NCBI RefSeq assembly: GCF_000815105.2
Contig: NZ_CP010310.2
Span: forward strand, 620,001 to 684,000
Length of the DNA: 64,000 bases
Direction of reading: 5' to 3'
Source of the DNA: Pandoraea pulmonicola
GTDB lineage: Bacteria; Pseudomonadota; Gammaproteobacteria; Burkholderiales; Burkholderiaceae
Positions 8,595-16,910 of this stretch are shown here, in pieces. Position numbers and translations under genes: made by a program. Numbering within the stretch: position 1 is the first letter of the stretch; each line of letters opens with the position of its first letter. Below the pieces are notes generated by a model. It searched no databases, was not told the origin of the DNA, and worked only from the letters and a program-made list of their open reading frames with translations.

Positions 8595-9280
8595 TGACCG
8601 CGCTTCGGCCAGGATGGTTCTGGTACAGCCGCCGCGGAACAATGACAAGCCAGAACCGCGACGCATGCGGAGTATTCAGCGCGCAAGACTATACGCTGGC
8701 AGTCGTCATGGATGCGACGCGTCACGGAAGCCGCGCCATGGAATTCAACCACGCATGGCTTGCCGGTATCGGCGATTCGCTGTCCGGCGCCGCACCGACT
8801 GCAGAAGAGATTGTTTCCGCGATGAAACGTGCGCACCGACAACTGGACATCAGACGATTCCTGCACGAGCGCGCCTGCTATGCGGCGCTGTCGATGAATC
8901 ATGCAACCCGCCGCATCGACATGCTGACGTGGGGAGACTGCCGCATCGGACGGCGATGTCTCGCCAACGAGATTGAATGGTTAACGCGACCCCACACGCT
9001 CGCGCATAGCGGTCTGTTCGACGGCAGCGAGAACGTAGTTATCGCGCGCCACGTCGCCACAAGATTTCTGCGAGCGAAGAGAAGGTTCGAAGCTCCAAAT
9101 GCTATTTCGATCAGCGATTCGACCGATGCCGAGTGGATCCTTGCGACAGACGGACATTGGACCGCCGATGGCACGTGCGCTGCCGGTAGCGAAGACGATT
9201 GCAGCTATCTTTCACTCACCACTGGCAGCGACGTCCGAGTCGACACAGATTGCGAAAACTATATCTGCAGAGACTACTGA
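8591..9280 (+). CDS. Small PP2C-type protein phosphatase, third cassette gene
   Basis: 229-residue protein that looks like a short, divergent PP2C (PPM) Ser/Thr phosphatase. In order: N22-R23-D24 in SQNRDACGVF (motif 1 Asp), D41 in AVVMDATRHG (the usual DG is DA), GDCR at 115-118 (equivalent to GDSR), LTRPHTL at 131-137, D187-G188 in ILATDGHW, and D203 in EDDCSYLSL (equivalent to the terminal DN). All four metal-binding aspartates are therefore placed correctly. Typical family members are about 240-260 residues. The ATG at 8591 overlaps the previous stop (ATGA), so the two are co-translated. Phosphatase activity and role in the cassette are inference; a second ATG at 8594 is equally possible. 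Confidence 0.68.
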   Translation: MMTALRPGWFWYSRRGTMTSQNRDACGVFSAQDYTLAVVMDATRHGSRAMEFNHAWLAGIGDSLSGAAPTAEEIVSAMKRAHRQLDIRRFLHERACYAALSMNHATRRIDMLTWGDCRIGRRCLANEIEWLTRPHTLAHSGLFDGSENVVIARHVATRFLRAKRRFEAPNAISISDSTDAEWILATDGHWTADGTCAAGSEDDCSYLSLTTGSDVRVDTDCENYICRDY

Positions 9281-9305
9281 GTAGTCAAACGCCGCCGGGA
9301 ACGCA

Positions 9306-10442
9306 TCAAGCGATCCGCTGCCCTTCTACATACGTCGCACGCGGCACCGGCGGCATGCCGGGACGCACCGCCACGCGCACCATGTCGGCGCGCAGGCCCG
9401 GCACGATGCCGCCGCGATCCGCGAGGCCGGCCGACTTCGCCGGATTCCACGAGACCGTACGCATTGCCTTCGACAGCGGCCACCCGATGTCGGTGTGCAA
9501 CTGGAATGCAGCCTGCATCAGACTCGACGGCACATAGTCCGACGATAGGATGTCGAGCACGTCCTCGCGCGCGAGATCGGCGGCCGCCACGTTGCCCGAG
9601 TGCGAGCCGCCACGCACGATGTTCGGCGCCCCCATGATCACGCCGATCGACCTCTCGTGCGCGCCGCGCGCGGCGGTCAGCGTCGTCGGGAATTCGGACA
9701 GCGCCACGCCGTCGCGCACGGCTTCTTCCACGTGTTCGAGCGACGTGTCGTCGTGGCTCGCCAGCGGCAGTCCGCGCGCACGGCTCATCTCCACGATCTT
9801 GCGGCGATGCGGTCGGGCAAACGCTTCCTGCTGCGCCTTCAGCTCGGCCAGCATCTCCGCCCACGTCTCGTCCGATACCTTGCCGTTGCGCTCGTGATAC
9901 TGGCGGTACAGCGCCGGGTCGTGCCACTGGCGCTGTCCCGGCGTGTGGTCCATCAGCGACACGAGCCGCAGCAGCGGATGCTCGCACATCTCCACGAAGG
10001 CGTCGGCCGCGTCGCGCGTGGCGACTTCGCAGCGCAGGTGCAGAAAGTGGTCGACGCGAAAGAGGCCGGCGGCCGCGGTCTCGAGCAACGCCTGACCGCA
10101 TTCGTCCTGCACCTTGCGGCTGCGCAGACCGCCGGCGTCGCGCTCGCCGATGACGAGCGAGTCGAATACCGTGGTGATGCCGGCGGCGGCGACCTGCGCG
10201 TCGTGAATGGCGAACGCCGCATGCGTGTTCCATAGCACGCCGGGGCGCGGCGCGAGGTGCTTTTCCAGATTGTCGGTGTGCAACTCGACCAGGCCGGGCA
10301 GCAGATGATCGCCCTCCCAGTCGACGGCTTCGGGCGCCTGCGTCGTGCCTTCTTCCACGGAATGAATGCGGCCCTCGCGCACTTCCACGACACCGGTGAA
10401 GGTAGTGTCCGGGGTGACGATACGGGCGTTCTTGATGAGCAT
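9306..10442 (-). CDS. phnM: Alpha-D-ribose 1-methylphosphonate 5-triphosphate diphosphatase PhnM
   Basis: 378-residue amidohydrolase-superfamily enzyme of the C-P lyase pathway; it releases pyrophosphate to give alpha-D-ribose 1-methylphosphonate 5-phosphate, the PhnJ substrate. The N-terminal beta-sandwich strand MLIKNARIVTPDTTFTG and the metal-site region LLPGLVELHTDNLEKHLAPRP are typical of PhnM, as are SLMDHTPGQRQW and ASHDDTSLEHV. Last gene of phnGHIJKLM, 16 nt after phnL. Its stop lies only 25 nt from the end of the convergent PP2C gene. Confidence 0.95.
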   Translation of the reverse strand: MLIKNARIVTPDTTFTGVVEVREGRIHSVEEGTTQAPEAVDWEGDHLLPGLVELHTDNLEKHLAPRPGVLWNTHAAFAIHDAQVAAAGITTVFDSLVIGERDAGGLRSRKVQDECGQALLETAAAGLFRVDHFLHLRCEVATRDAADAFVEMCEHPLLRLVSLMDHTPGQRQWHDPALYRQYHERNGKVSDETWAEMLAELKAQQEAFARPHRRKIVEMSRARGLPLASHDDTSLEHVEEAVRDGVALSEFPTTLTAARGAHERSIGVIMGAPNIVRGGSHSGNVAAADLAREDVLDILSSDYVPSSLMQAAFQLHTDIGWPLSKAMRTVSWNPAKSAGLADRGGIVPGLRADMVRVAVRPGMPPVPRATYVEGQRIA

Positions 10443-10458
10443 GAACAGACTCCGGAGG

Positions 10459-11259
10459 TCAATGATCGTTGCGAAGCACGGGGCGCATGGCGAGCGTGCG
10501 CGTGGCCACTTCGTCGCGGGTCGCCTCGTCGTGGAAGATACCCACGATGGCGCTGCCCGCCGCGCGCGCTTCTGAAATCAATTCGGCCACGACGGCGCGG
10601 TTGCGTGCGTCTAGCGAGGCGGTCGGCTCGTCGAGCAGCAGCACCGGCGCCGCGGCGATCAACCCGCGCGCGATGTTGATGCGCTGCTGTTCGCCGCCGG
10701 AGAACGTGGCCGGCGCGAGCTGCCACAGCCGCTCGGGGATGTTCAGGCGGGCGAGCAGGTCGCGCGCCCGCCCGGTGGCGTCGCCTTCGGCGTGGCCGAG
10801 GCGACGCAGCGGTTCGGCCACGATGTCGAGGGTGCTGACGCGCGGAATCACCCGCAGAAACTGGCTGACGTAGCCGAGCGTGGTGCGGCGCACGGCGAGC
10901 ACGTCGCGCGCGCTGGCCGTGGTCAGGTCGACCCAGCGCTCGCCGTCGCCAGGCAGCGCGTCCCGATGCCGGATCTCGATGCGCCCGGCGCCGACGAGAT
11001 AGTTGCCGTAAAGGCAGCGCAGCAGCGTGCTCTTGCCGGCGCCCGACGGGCCGACGAGCGCCACGCATTCACCGCGCCGCACCGTCAGATCGACGCCATC
11101 GAGCGCGGGAATCGTCGCGCCGCCCTGGGCGTGCAGACAGAAGGTCTTGTGCAGCCCCTGGGCGCGCAGCATCACGTCGTGTTCGCGCGTGGCGAGAGAG
11201 ATCGACGCGTGCCCCGGTGCGGACGTGTCGGGAGAGATAAAGGAAGTCGTCGCGCTCAT
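10459..11259 (-). CDS. phnL: C-P lyase system ABC-type ATPase PhnL
   Basis: 266-residue ABC ATPase homologue of the C-P lyase complex. Walker [10 protein letters not shown], signature FSGGEQQR and Walker [13 protein letters not shown] are intact; the switch region is GIFHDEA. PhnL associates with the PhnGHIJK core and, with PhnG, PhnH and PhnI, is needed to make the methylphosphonate-ribose triphosphate; it is not a transporter component. The first ~25 residues are a non-conserved extension. The start at 11259 overlaps the stop of phnK (ATGA), indicating translational coupling. Confidence 0.94.
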   Translation of the reverse strand: MSATTSFISPDTSAPGHASISLATREHDVMLRAQGLHKTFCLHAQGGATIPALDGVDLTVRRGECVALVGPSGAGKSTLLRCLYGNYLVGAGRIEIRHRDALPGDGERWVDLTTASARDVLAVRRTTLGYVSQFLRVIPRVSTLDIVAEPLRRLGHAEGDATGRARDLLARLNIPERLWQLAPATFSGGEQQRINIARGLIAAAPVLLLDEPTASLDARNRAVVAELISEARAAGSAIVGIFHDEATRDEVATRTLAMRPVLRNDH

Positions 11260-12071
11260 ACGGGCAGCACCGAGGAAACCAGCAGTTGCGTGTAGGGATG
11301 TTGCGGGTCGTCGAGCACCTGGTCGGTGAGCCCGGCTTCCACGACGCGTCCGGCCTGCATCACGATCAGGCGATGCGCGATGAGTCGCGCCACACCGATA
11401 TCGTGCGTGACGATGATGGCGGCCAAATGAAGACGCTCGACGAGCGAACGCAGCAGATCGAGCAGCCGCGCCTGCACCGAGACGTCGAGGCCGGCGGTCG
11501 GCTCGTCCATGAACACGAGACGCGGCTCGGTCACGAGATTGCGCGCGATCTGCAAGCGCTGCTGCATGCCGCCGGAGAACGTACCCGGCATGTCGTCCAC
11601 GCGGGCGGGATCGAGCTCCACCTGTCCCATCCAGTGCTGCGCCTTCGCGCGTATGTCGCCGAAGTGGCGCGCGCCCACGGCCATCAGCCGGTCGCCGATG
11701 TTGCCGCCGGCCGAGACGTTCATGCGCAGTCCGTCGCGCGGGTTCTGCTCCACGAAACCCCATTCGGTGCGCAGCAGGCGGCGCTTGCTCGCTTCGTCGA
11801 GCGCGCGCAGGTCGTGCTGGACGCCGTCGGTGCCGCGGTAGTGCAGCGTGCCCGCATCGATTTCATGACGCAGGGCGAGCGCGTTGAGCAGCGTCGACTT
11901 GCCCGAACCCGATTCGCCGACGACGCAGATCACTTCGCCGGGCCACAGATCGAACGTCACGTCCATGCAGCCGATGCGCTCGCCGTAGCGCTTGCCGAGG
12001 CCGCCCACGCGAAGCAGCGGGGCGTCGGCGGGCGGCGCGGCGCGCAACGCGGTATCCGGGTGCGCACTCAT
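11256..12071 (-). CDS. phnK: C-P lyase system ATPase PhnK
   Basis: 271-residue ABC ATPase that docks on PhnJ in the C-P lyase core complex. Walker [10 protein letters not shown], the PhnK-typical [14 protein letters not shown]-loop region, signature FSGGMQQR and Walker [15 protein letters not shown] are present, with switch histidine in [11 protein letters not shown]. Start ATG at 12071 overlaps the phnJ stop. Closely related to oligopeptide transport ATPases, but the operon position between phnJ and phnL fixes the identity. Confidence 0.95.
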   Translation of the reverse strand: MSAHPDTALRAAPPADAPLLRVGGLGKRYGERIGCMDVTFDLWPGEVICVVGESGSGKSTLLNALALRHEIDAGTLHYRGTDGVQHDLRALDEASKRRLLRTEWGFVEQNPRDGLRMNVSAGGNIGDRLMAVGARHFGDIRAKAQHWMGQVELDPARVDDMPGTFSGGMQQRLQIARNLVTEPRLVFMDEPTAGLDVSVQARLLDLLRSLVERLHLAAIIVTHDIGVARLIAHRLIVMQAGRVVEAGLTDQVLDDPQHPYTQLLVSSVLPV

Positions 12072-12979
12072 GCGGCCTCCTTCGACGCCGGCGCGCCGGT
12101 GTGGCTGCCGCAATAGTCGCTGTCCGAGCACACGTACATGCGCGTGCCCGCGTCGTCGGTGATCACTTCATCGAGGAAGCTGTCGGTCGCGCCGCACAGC
12201 GCGCAGTGCGCCTCCCACTTCTGGATGGCGAACGGATGATCGTCGAAGTCGAGACTCTCGACCGGCGTGTACGGCGGAATCGCGTACAGACGCCGCTCGC
12301 GTCCCGCGCCGAAGAGTTGCAGCGCCGGGTTCATATGCAGCTTTGGGTTGTCGAATTTCGGAATCGGCGAGGGCGACGTGAGATAGCGACCGTTGACGAT
12401 CACCGGATAGTCGTACGTCGTGGCGATGGCGCCGTGCCGCACGATGTCCTCGTAAAGACGCACGCGCATGAGGCCGTATTCGCCGAGCGCGTGCAGCTTG
12501 CGCGATTCCACGATGCGCGGCTCCAGGCGAAAGAGCGGTTCGGGCATCGGCACCTGATAGACCATGATCTGGCCTTCGCGCAGCGGCGTTTCGGGAACGC
12601 GGTGGCGGGTCTGGATCACGGTGGCCTCGGACGTCCTTGTCGTCGTGGCGACGCCGGCCGTGCGCGCGAAGAAGCGGCGAATGTTCACGGCGTTGGTGGT
12701 GTCGTCCGCACCCTGATCGATGACCTTGAGCGTGTCGTCCGTGCCGATCACGGCGGCGCTCACCTGAATGCCGCCGGTGCCCCAGCCGTAAGGCAGCGGC
12801 ATCTCGCGGCTGCCGAACGGCACCTGGTAGCCGGGAATCGCCACGGCCTTGAGCAGTCCGCGGCGGATCATGCGCTTGGTCTGTTCGTCGAGAAACGCGA
12901 AGTTGTAGCCTTCCACCGTGGTGGCGGCCGCCTCCGGTCGCGGCGCAATGCTCTCGCGCGAAAGGGTGGCGTCGCTCAT
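12068..12979 (-). CDS. phnJ: Alpha-D-ribose 1-methylphosphonate 5-phosphate C-P lyase PhnJ
   Basis: 303-residue radical-SAM catalytic subunit that breaks the carbon-phosphorus bond, releasing methane or another alkane. GYNFAFLDEQTKRMIRRGLLKA and the C-terminal cysteine cluster CALC (around residue 262) and CSDSDYCG are the PhnJ iron-sulfur and catalytic-cysteine region. It is slightly longer than the E. coli protein through N-terminal and C-terminal extensions. The ATG at 12979 overlaps the phnI stop; the TGA overlaps the phnK start. Confidence 0.96.
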   Translation of the reverse strand: MSDATLSRESIAPRPEAAATTVEGYNFAFLDEQTKRMIRRGLLKAVAIPGYQVPFGSREMPLPYGWGTGGIQVSAAVIGTDDTLKVIDQGADDTTNAVNIRRFFARTAGVATTTRTSEATVIQTRHRVPETPLREGQIMVYQVPMPEPLFRLEPRIVESRKLHALGEYGLMRVRLYEDIVRHGAIATTYDYPVIVNGRYLTSPSPIPKFDNPKLHMNPALQLFGAGRERRLYAIPPYTPVESLDFDDHPFAIQKWEAHCALCGATDSFLDEVITDDAGTRMYVCSDSDYCGSHTGAPASKEAA

Positions 12980-14169
12980 GCGGCCTCCTTGGTGCTTTGA
13001 TCGGCGGCCGGTGCAGCGTCGCCGTCCGCAGTGGGTTCGCCGTGTTTGGCGGCGTGCTCGGCGCGCAGGCGGCGAACCAGTTCCAGTTCCGCCTGGAAGT
13101 CGACGTAGTGCGGCAGCTTCAGGTGCTGCACGAAGCCCGAGGCTTCCACGTTGTCGCTGTGATAGAGCACGAACTCCTGCTGCTGCGCGGGTGCGGTGGC
13201 GGCGTCGCCCAGCTCCTGCGTGCGCAGCGCGCGATCGACGAGCGACATGGCCATCGCCTTGCGTTCGTTGTGGCCGAACGCGAGGCCGTAGCCCTGGGTG
13301 AATTGCGGCGGGATGTCCTGGTTGCCGCCGAACTGCGTGACCATCTGGCATTCGGTCACGGCGATCTCGCCGATATCGACGGCGAAGCCGAGCTCCTCCG
13401 GCACGATCTCGACGGCCACATGACCGATGCGAATCTCGCCGGCGAAGGGGTGATCGTTGCCGTAGCCACGTTGCGTCGAATAGCCGAGCGCGAGCAGGAA
13501 GCCCTCGTCGCCGCGCGCCAGATTCTGCAGACGCGCTGTGCGCGAGGCCGGCGTGAAGAGGGGCGAGTGCACGAGGTCGTGCGGTTCGGGGTCCGTGTCG
13601 TCGGCGCGCAGGGCTTCGAGCAGGCCGTCGCGCGCCAGGATGTCGGTGACGCGAGGCGTGGCGCCGATGGGCGGCACGGCAGGCGCAACCGAAGCCGGCA
13701 CGTCGGCGTCGGTGGGCGCCATCGCGTCCGATGTGGCTTGCACGTCTTCGCCGGTGGTGTCCTCCGCGAGCAGCGCGAAGTCGAGCAGCCGTTGCGTGTA
13801 GTCGTACGTGGCGCCGAGCACCTGGCCGCCGGGCACATCCTTGAACGTCGCCGAAATGCGGCGCGACAGACGCATGGCGGCCGTGTCGATGGGCGGGGTC
13901 GTGCCCAGACGCGGCAGCGTCGTGCGATACGCGCGCAGCAGGAAGATCGCTTCCACGAGATCGCCCGCCGCCTGCTTGATGGCGAGCGCCGCAAGCGTTT
14001 CGTCATACAGCGCGCCTTCGCTCATCACGCGCGATACGGCAAGGCGCATCTGTTCGCGGATCTGTCGGACGGTGAGCTCGGGCACACGTGTGTCGCCGCG
14101 TCGTGCGCGAGCGAGCAGGTCCCAGGATTGTTCGATGGCGCGCTCGCCACCTTTGACTGCGACGTACAT
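12976..14169 (-). CDS. phnI: C-P lyase complex subunit PhnI
   Basis: 397-residue subunit of the C-P lyase core; with PhnG, PhnH and PhnL it couples the phosphonate to the ribose of ATP, displacing adenine. MYVAVKGGERAIEQSWDLL at the N terminus, EGALYDETLAALAIKQAAGD and the C-terminal FVLYHSDNVEASGFVQHLKLPHY are family hallmarks. It has an acidic/alanine-rich insertion around residues 150-180. Start 14169 overlaps the phnH stop by one base. In-frame sequence upstream of 14169 is antisense to phnH/phnG coding order and not PhnI. Confidence 0.95.
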   Translation of the reverse strand: MYVAVKGGERAIEQSWDLLARARRGDTRVPELTVRQIREQMRLAVSRVMSEGALYDETLAALAIKQAAGDLVEAIFLLRAYRTTLPRLGTTPPIDTAAMRLSRRISATFKDVPGGQVLGATYDYTQRLLDFALLAEDTTGEDVQATSDAMAPTDADVPASVAPAVPPIGATPRVTDILARDGLLEALRADDTDPEPHDLVHSPLFTPASRTARLQNLARGDEGFLLALGYSTQRGYGNDHPFAGEIRIGHVAVEIVPEELGFAVDIGEIAVTECQMVTQFGGNQDIPPQFTQGYGLAFGHNERKAMAMSLVDRALRTQELGDAATAPAQQQEFVLYHSDNVEASGFVQHLKLPHYVDFQAELELVRRLRAEHAAKHGEPTADGDAAPAADQSTKEAA

Positions 14170-14813
14170 CAGCAGACCTCCACATGCGTCGTGCGCGGCA
14201 GGCCGAGCACGGTTTCGCCGGCGGTGACCAGCAGGTCGAGCCCGGCGGGAAAGCGCGGCGCGAGGGCGGCGCGCGCCTGCCAGAACGCCGCGTCGAGACC
14301 GCCGACGGTGACATCTGAATGCGTGGCGATACCTGGGCCGCGCAGGCGCAGACGAAGCCCGTGCGCGCTGGCGTGCCCGTCGTGTCCGGCGCGCAGCGTG
14401 GGAACGTCGACGATGAGTGTGGCGGCATGCTCGGGCGACTCGGCGGTCCCGAACGCGAAGCGCTCGAGCGCAGGGCAGCGCGCGGGATCGGTGAGCAGCG
14501 CGAACTGCGCGTTGGCCAACTCGGCTTCGCCGCTCAGGAGCGGCGCGCCTGTGTGAAAACGCAAGGCGCTGGCCACTTCCGGCAGCGCCGACTGCAGCCA
14601 GACGGACGTGGTGGCGTCGGCCAGCGCGAGCAGCGTGGCGCGCGCGGCGACGCTCGCCTCGGCGCTCGGCGCGAGCCGGCTGCCGACGCTGCGCAGTCGG
14701 CCCGGCCGAGCCAGTGCGTCGAGCACCGCGCGGAAGACGCCTTGCGCATCGTGAACCGGATCGGCAAAACCGGGTTGGAGTTGCGACCAGTCGGGTGTCG
14801 ATGCCATCAACAT
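14169..14813 (-). CDS. phnH: C-P lyase complex subunit PhnH
   Basis: 214-residue PhnH subunit of the C-P lyase complex, a homodimer with a PLP-transferase-like fold lacking the cofactor. LQPGFADPVHDAQGVFRAVLDALARPG near the N terminus matches the family, as does LRLRGPGI and the C-terminal VTAGETVLGLPRTTHVE. The start at 14813 directly abuts the phnG stop; a second in-frame ATG at 14807 is possible. Confidence 0.94.
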   Translation of the reverse strand: MLMASTPDWSQLQPGFADPVHDAQGVFRAVLDALARPGRLRSVGSRLAPSAEASVAARATLLALADATTSVWLQSALPEVASALRFHTGAPLLSGEAELANAQFALLTDPARCPALERFAFGTAESPEHAATLIVDVPTLRAGHDGHASAHGLRLRLRGPGIATHSDVTVGGLDAAFWQARAALAPRFPAGLDLLVTAGETVLGLPRTTHVEVC

Positions 14814-15296
14814 TCAAGCCTCCCGAACCATCGTGAAGAATTCGACCCGGCTCGCGGCGGTGTCCGCTTCCTGTTGCGCCACGGTTGCGGCCAGGCGCCG
14901 CGCAATCGCGGCGAGCGGGCCCGCGGCGAGCGTGTCGTGATAGCCCGGCACCTGCATGAGGGCGTCGAGCCGCGCCACGCGCGCGGCACGCTCGGCGTCG
15001 CGTCCGAGCACATAACCCGTGCCGACGACGCCATCGTCCTGACGCAAGGTGCAGCGCGTCACGGTCGCTTCGCCAAGGTTGAAGCGATCGCCGCTGCCGC
15101 CGACCCGGCCCTGCACGAGCACGAGGCCCGTTTGCGGGGCGCGCAACCAGACGAATGCGGGCGCCCCGACGCAATTCGCGATGGCGCCGTCCAGTTCATC
15201 GCGGGTGGCGCGGGCGAGCAGCGCGAGCCATCGCGCACGGGCTGGCGGGGCGGCGACACCTTCGTCGCGCGCGGTGCCGGAATTTGTGTTTGGCAT
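14814..15296 (-). CDS. phnG: C-P lyase complex subunit PhnG
   Basis: 160-residue PhnG, first gene of the phnGHIJKLM operon. ARWLALLARATRDELDGAI, PQTGLVLVQGRVGGSGDRFNLGEATVTRC and the GYVLGRD motif are typical. The ATG at 15296 lacks an upstream purine-rich ribosome-binding site; the preceding bases instead form a palindrome-like GTATAGAC operator motif. Translation may therefore be leaderless, or the real start may be further in, since the first ~18 residues are not conserved. Divergent from phnF. Confidence 0.92.
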   Translation of the reverse strand: MPNTNSGTARDEGVAAPPARARWLALLARATRDELDGAIANCVGAPAFVWLRAPQTGLVLVQGRVGGSGDRFNLGEATVTRCTLRQDDGVVGTGYVLGRDAERAARVARLDALMQVPGYHDTLAAGPLAAIARRLAATVAQQEADTAASRVEFFTMVREA

Positions 15297-15300
15297 GATT

Positions 15301-15318
15301 GTCTAGTCGTATAGACGT
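15301..15318 (+). promoter_or_regulatory. Candidate PhnF operator in the phnG-phnF divergent region
   Basis: GTCTA (15301-15305) and TAGAC (15312-15316) are inverted. The inner TCGTATAGACGT (15307-15318) shares the core GTATAGAC with the mycobacterial PhnF operator as I remember it (TGGTATAGACCA). It begins 5 bases upstream of the phnG start codon, so bound repressor would block phnG directly. A second dyad TGTCA-N6-TGACA (15381-15396) overlaps the phnF start. Confidence 0.5.
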
Positions 15319-15390
15319 GTGTATGATCACCGGGACATCGGATGAGGTAATGCACGCGAACTCATTACAACTTTCCCGGGTGTCAATTTG

Positions 15391-16152
15391 ATGACAGCAC
15401 AACTCGAACGCGGCGGCGGTGTCGCCGTCTGGCGGCAGATTGCGCAGATTCTCGCCACGGAAATCGGTCAGCGTCGGTACGGCGAAGGACTGCCGGACGA
15501 TCGTTTGCCGAGCGAGACCGAACTGGCGCAACGCTTTGGCGTGAACCGTCACACCGTGCGGCGCGCGATTCTCGGACTCACGGAGCAGGGCCTCGTGAGC
15601 GTGGAGCACGGACGCGGCACGTTCGTCCAGGCGGGCGCCATCGGCTACGTGATCGGCCGCCGCACGCGCTTTACCGAAAACCTCTCGCAGCACAATCTCA
15701 AGACCGCGCAGCAGATCGTATCGGCGCAGAAGCTCAGGGCCGAAGCGAACGTGGCGCAGGCGCTCGGGCTGCGAGCGGGATCGCCCGTCTATCGCCTCGA
15801 ACTTGCCCGGCGCAGTCTCGACGCGCAGGGGATCGAGTTGCCGCTTGCCTATAGCGAGAACTGGTTTCCGGCGGCGCGCTTTCCCGACTTTCCGGACGTC
15901 TTCGCGCAGTACGCGTCGATCAGCGAAACGCTCGCGAGCTTCGGCGTGACCGACTACACGCGTCGCGAGAGCCGCATCGGCGCGCGCCTGCCGGACGCCG
16001 ACATTGCGCGCCATCTCGGCATCAATCGTCAGCAGCCGGTGTTGAGCGTGGAGAGCACGGACGTGGACGAAACGGGCAAGCCGATCAAGTACGGCGTCAC
16101 CTATTTCCCGGCCGATCGCATGCAGCTCGTCGTGCAGGGGGAGACGGCATGA
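15391..16152 (+). CDS. phnF: GntR/HutC family phosphonate regulator PhnF
   Basis: 253-residue GntR family regulator, HutC subfamily. N-terminal winged helix: VWRQIAQILATEIGQRRYGE, then LPSETELAQRFGVNRHTVRRAI. The C-terminal UTRA ligand domain has RTRFTENLSQHNL and PLAYSENWFPAARFPDF. It lies divergently to phnGHIJKLM and in front of DUF1045-phnN, as PhnF does in other proteobacteria. It is expected to repress C-P lyase genes and respond to a phosphonate or phosphate-related ligand. ATG at 15391 preferred over a TTG one codon earlier. Overlaps the next gene by 4 nt (ATGA). Confidence 0.92.
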   Translation: MTAQLERGGGVAVWRQIAQILATEIGQRRYGEGLPDDRLPSETELAQRFGVNRHTVRRAILGLTEQGLVSVEHGRGTFVQAGAIGYVIGRRTRFTENLSQHNLKTAQQIVSAQKLRAEANVAQALGLRAGSPVYRLELARRSLDAQGIELPLAYSENWFPAARFPDFPDVFAQYASISETLASFGVTDYTRRESRIGARLPDADIARHLGINRQQPVLSVESTDVDETGKPIKYGVTYFPADRMQLVVQGETA

Positions 16153-16910
16153 AGGTCGAGACTCGACGCGAGCCGCTGCCCGATCTCGATCTCGCCGTGG
16201 CGCGCTTCGCCATCTACTACGCCCCGCCGGCCGGTTCGTGCTGGTGGAACGAAGGCAGCCGCTGGCTGGGTCGCGACGCCATCACCGGGCGCCATCTCAA
16301 TCCTCCGCATGTGCCTCGCCTGTCGCGCGCGTTGCATGAACTCACCGTCGAGCCGCGCCGCTATGGCTTGCACGGCACCCTCAAGGCGCCGATGCGCCTC
16401 GCGCCGGAGGCAAGCGTCGACGATCTTCTCGCGATAGCGGCTACCGTGGCGGCGCGCCACGCGCCCTTCGATCTGACGGTGCAGGCGGATGTCATCGACA
16501 CCGACAACGACAAGCGCCCCGGCTTCGTCGCATTGCGTCCGAAGGCGGTCGATTCGGCAAACGCGGCGATGCAGTCGCTTGCCGCCGACTGCGTGCAGGC
16601 CTTCGATGCCCTGCGGGCACCGCCGAGCGACGCGGAACTCGCACGTCGGCAAGCGCAGACGCTCTCGTCGCGCCAGCGGGAATTGCTTGCGCAATGGGGG
16701 TATCCGTTCGTGCTCGATGAATTCCGCTTCCACGTCACGCTATCCGATCGCGTCGATGCGCCGGACGCGTCGGCGATGATCGAATGGTGGCAGCCGCGCG
16801 CGCAGGCGCTTGGCGCGATGCGGATCGACGCGCTGGCGCTTTTCGTGCAGCCGGCGCCTGGCGAGCCGTTCGTGCTTGTCGAGCGCTTCGGCTTCGGGGA
16901 GGGCGCATGA
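16149..16910 (+). CDS. DUF1045 protein, 2H-phosphoesterase-like, phosphonate operon
   Basis: 253-residue DUF1045 protein, recurrently encoded in C-P lyase operons. It begins FAIYYAPPAGSCWWNEGSRWLGRD and has two H-x-T motifs, HGTLKAPM (near residue 77) and HVTLSDR (near residue 196). That pair is the active-site signature of 2H phosphoesterases, which open or form cyclic phosphodiesters. This window has no phnP, so I infer that it may hydrolyse the PhnJ product 5-phosphoribosyl 1,2-cyclic phosphate. It overlaps both phnF and phnN by 4 nt, so it is co-translated with them. Confidence 0.88.
   Translation: MKVETRREPLPDLDLAVARFAIYYAPPAGSCWWNEGSRWLGRDAITGRHLNPPHVPRLSRALHELTVEPRRYGLHGTLKAPMRLAPEASVDDLLAIAATVAARHAPFDLTVQADVIDTDNDKRPGFVALRPKAVDSANAAMQSLAADCVQAFDALRAPPSDAELARRQAQTLSSRQRELLAQWGYPFVLDEFRFHVTLSDRVDAPDASAMIEWWQPRAQALGAMRIDALALFVQPAPGEPFVLVERFGFGEGA

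Noticed and set aside
12976..15174. Very long minus-strand frames spanning several phn genes
   Set aside because: High-G+C read-through frames; the true phnI, phnH and phnG starts are fixed by ATGA/TGATG junctions and family N termini.
15380..15397. Possible Pho box on the minus strand before phnG
   Set aside because: Only one good heptamer (CTGTCAT); the second half-site and a -10 at the right distance are absent.
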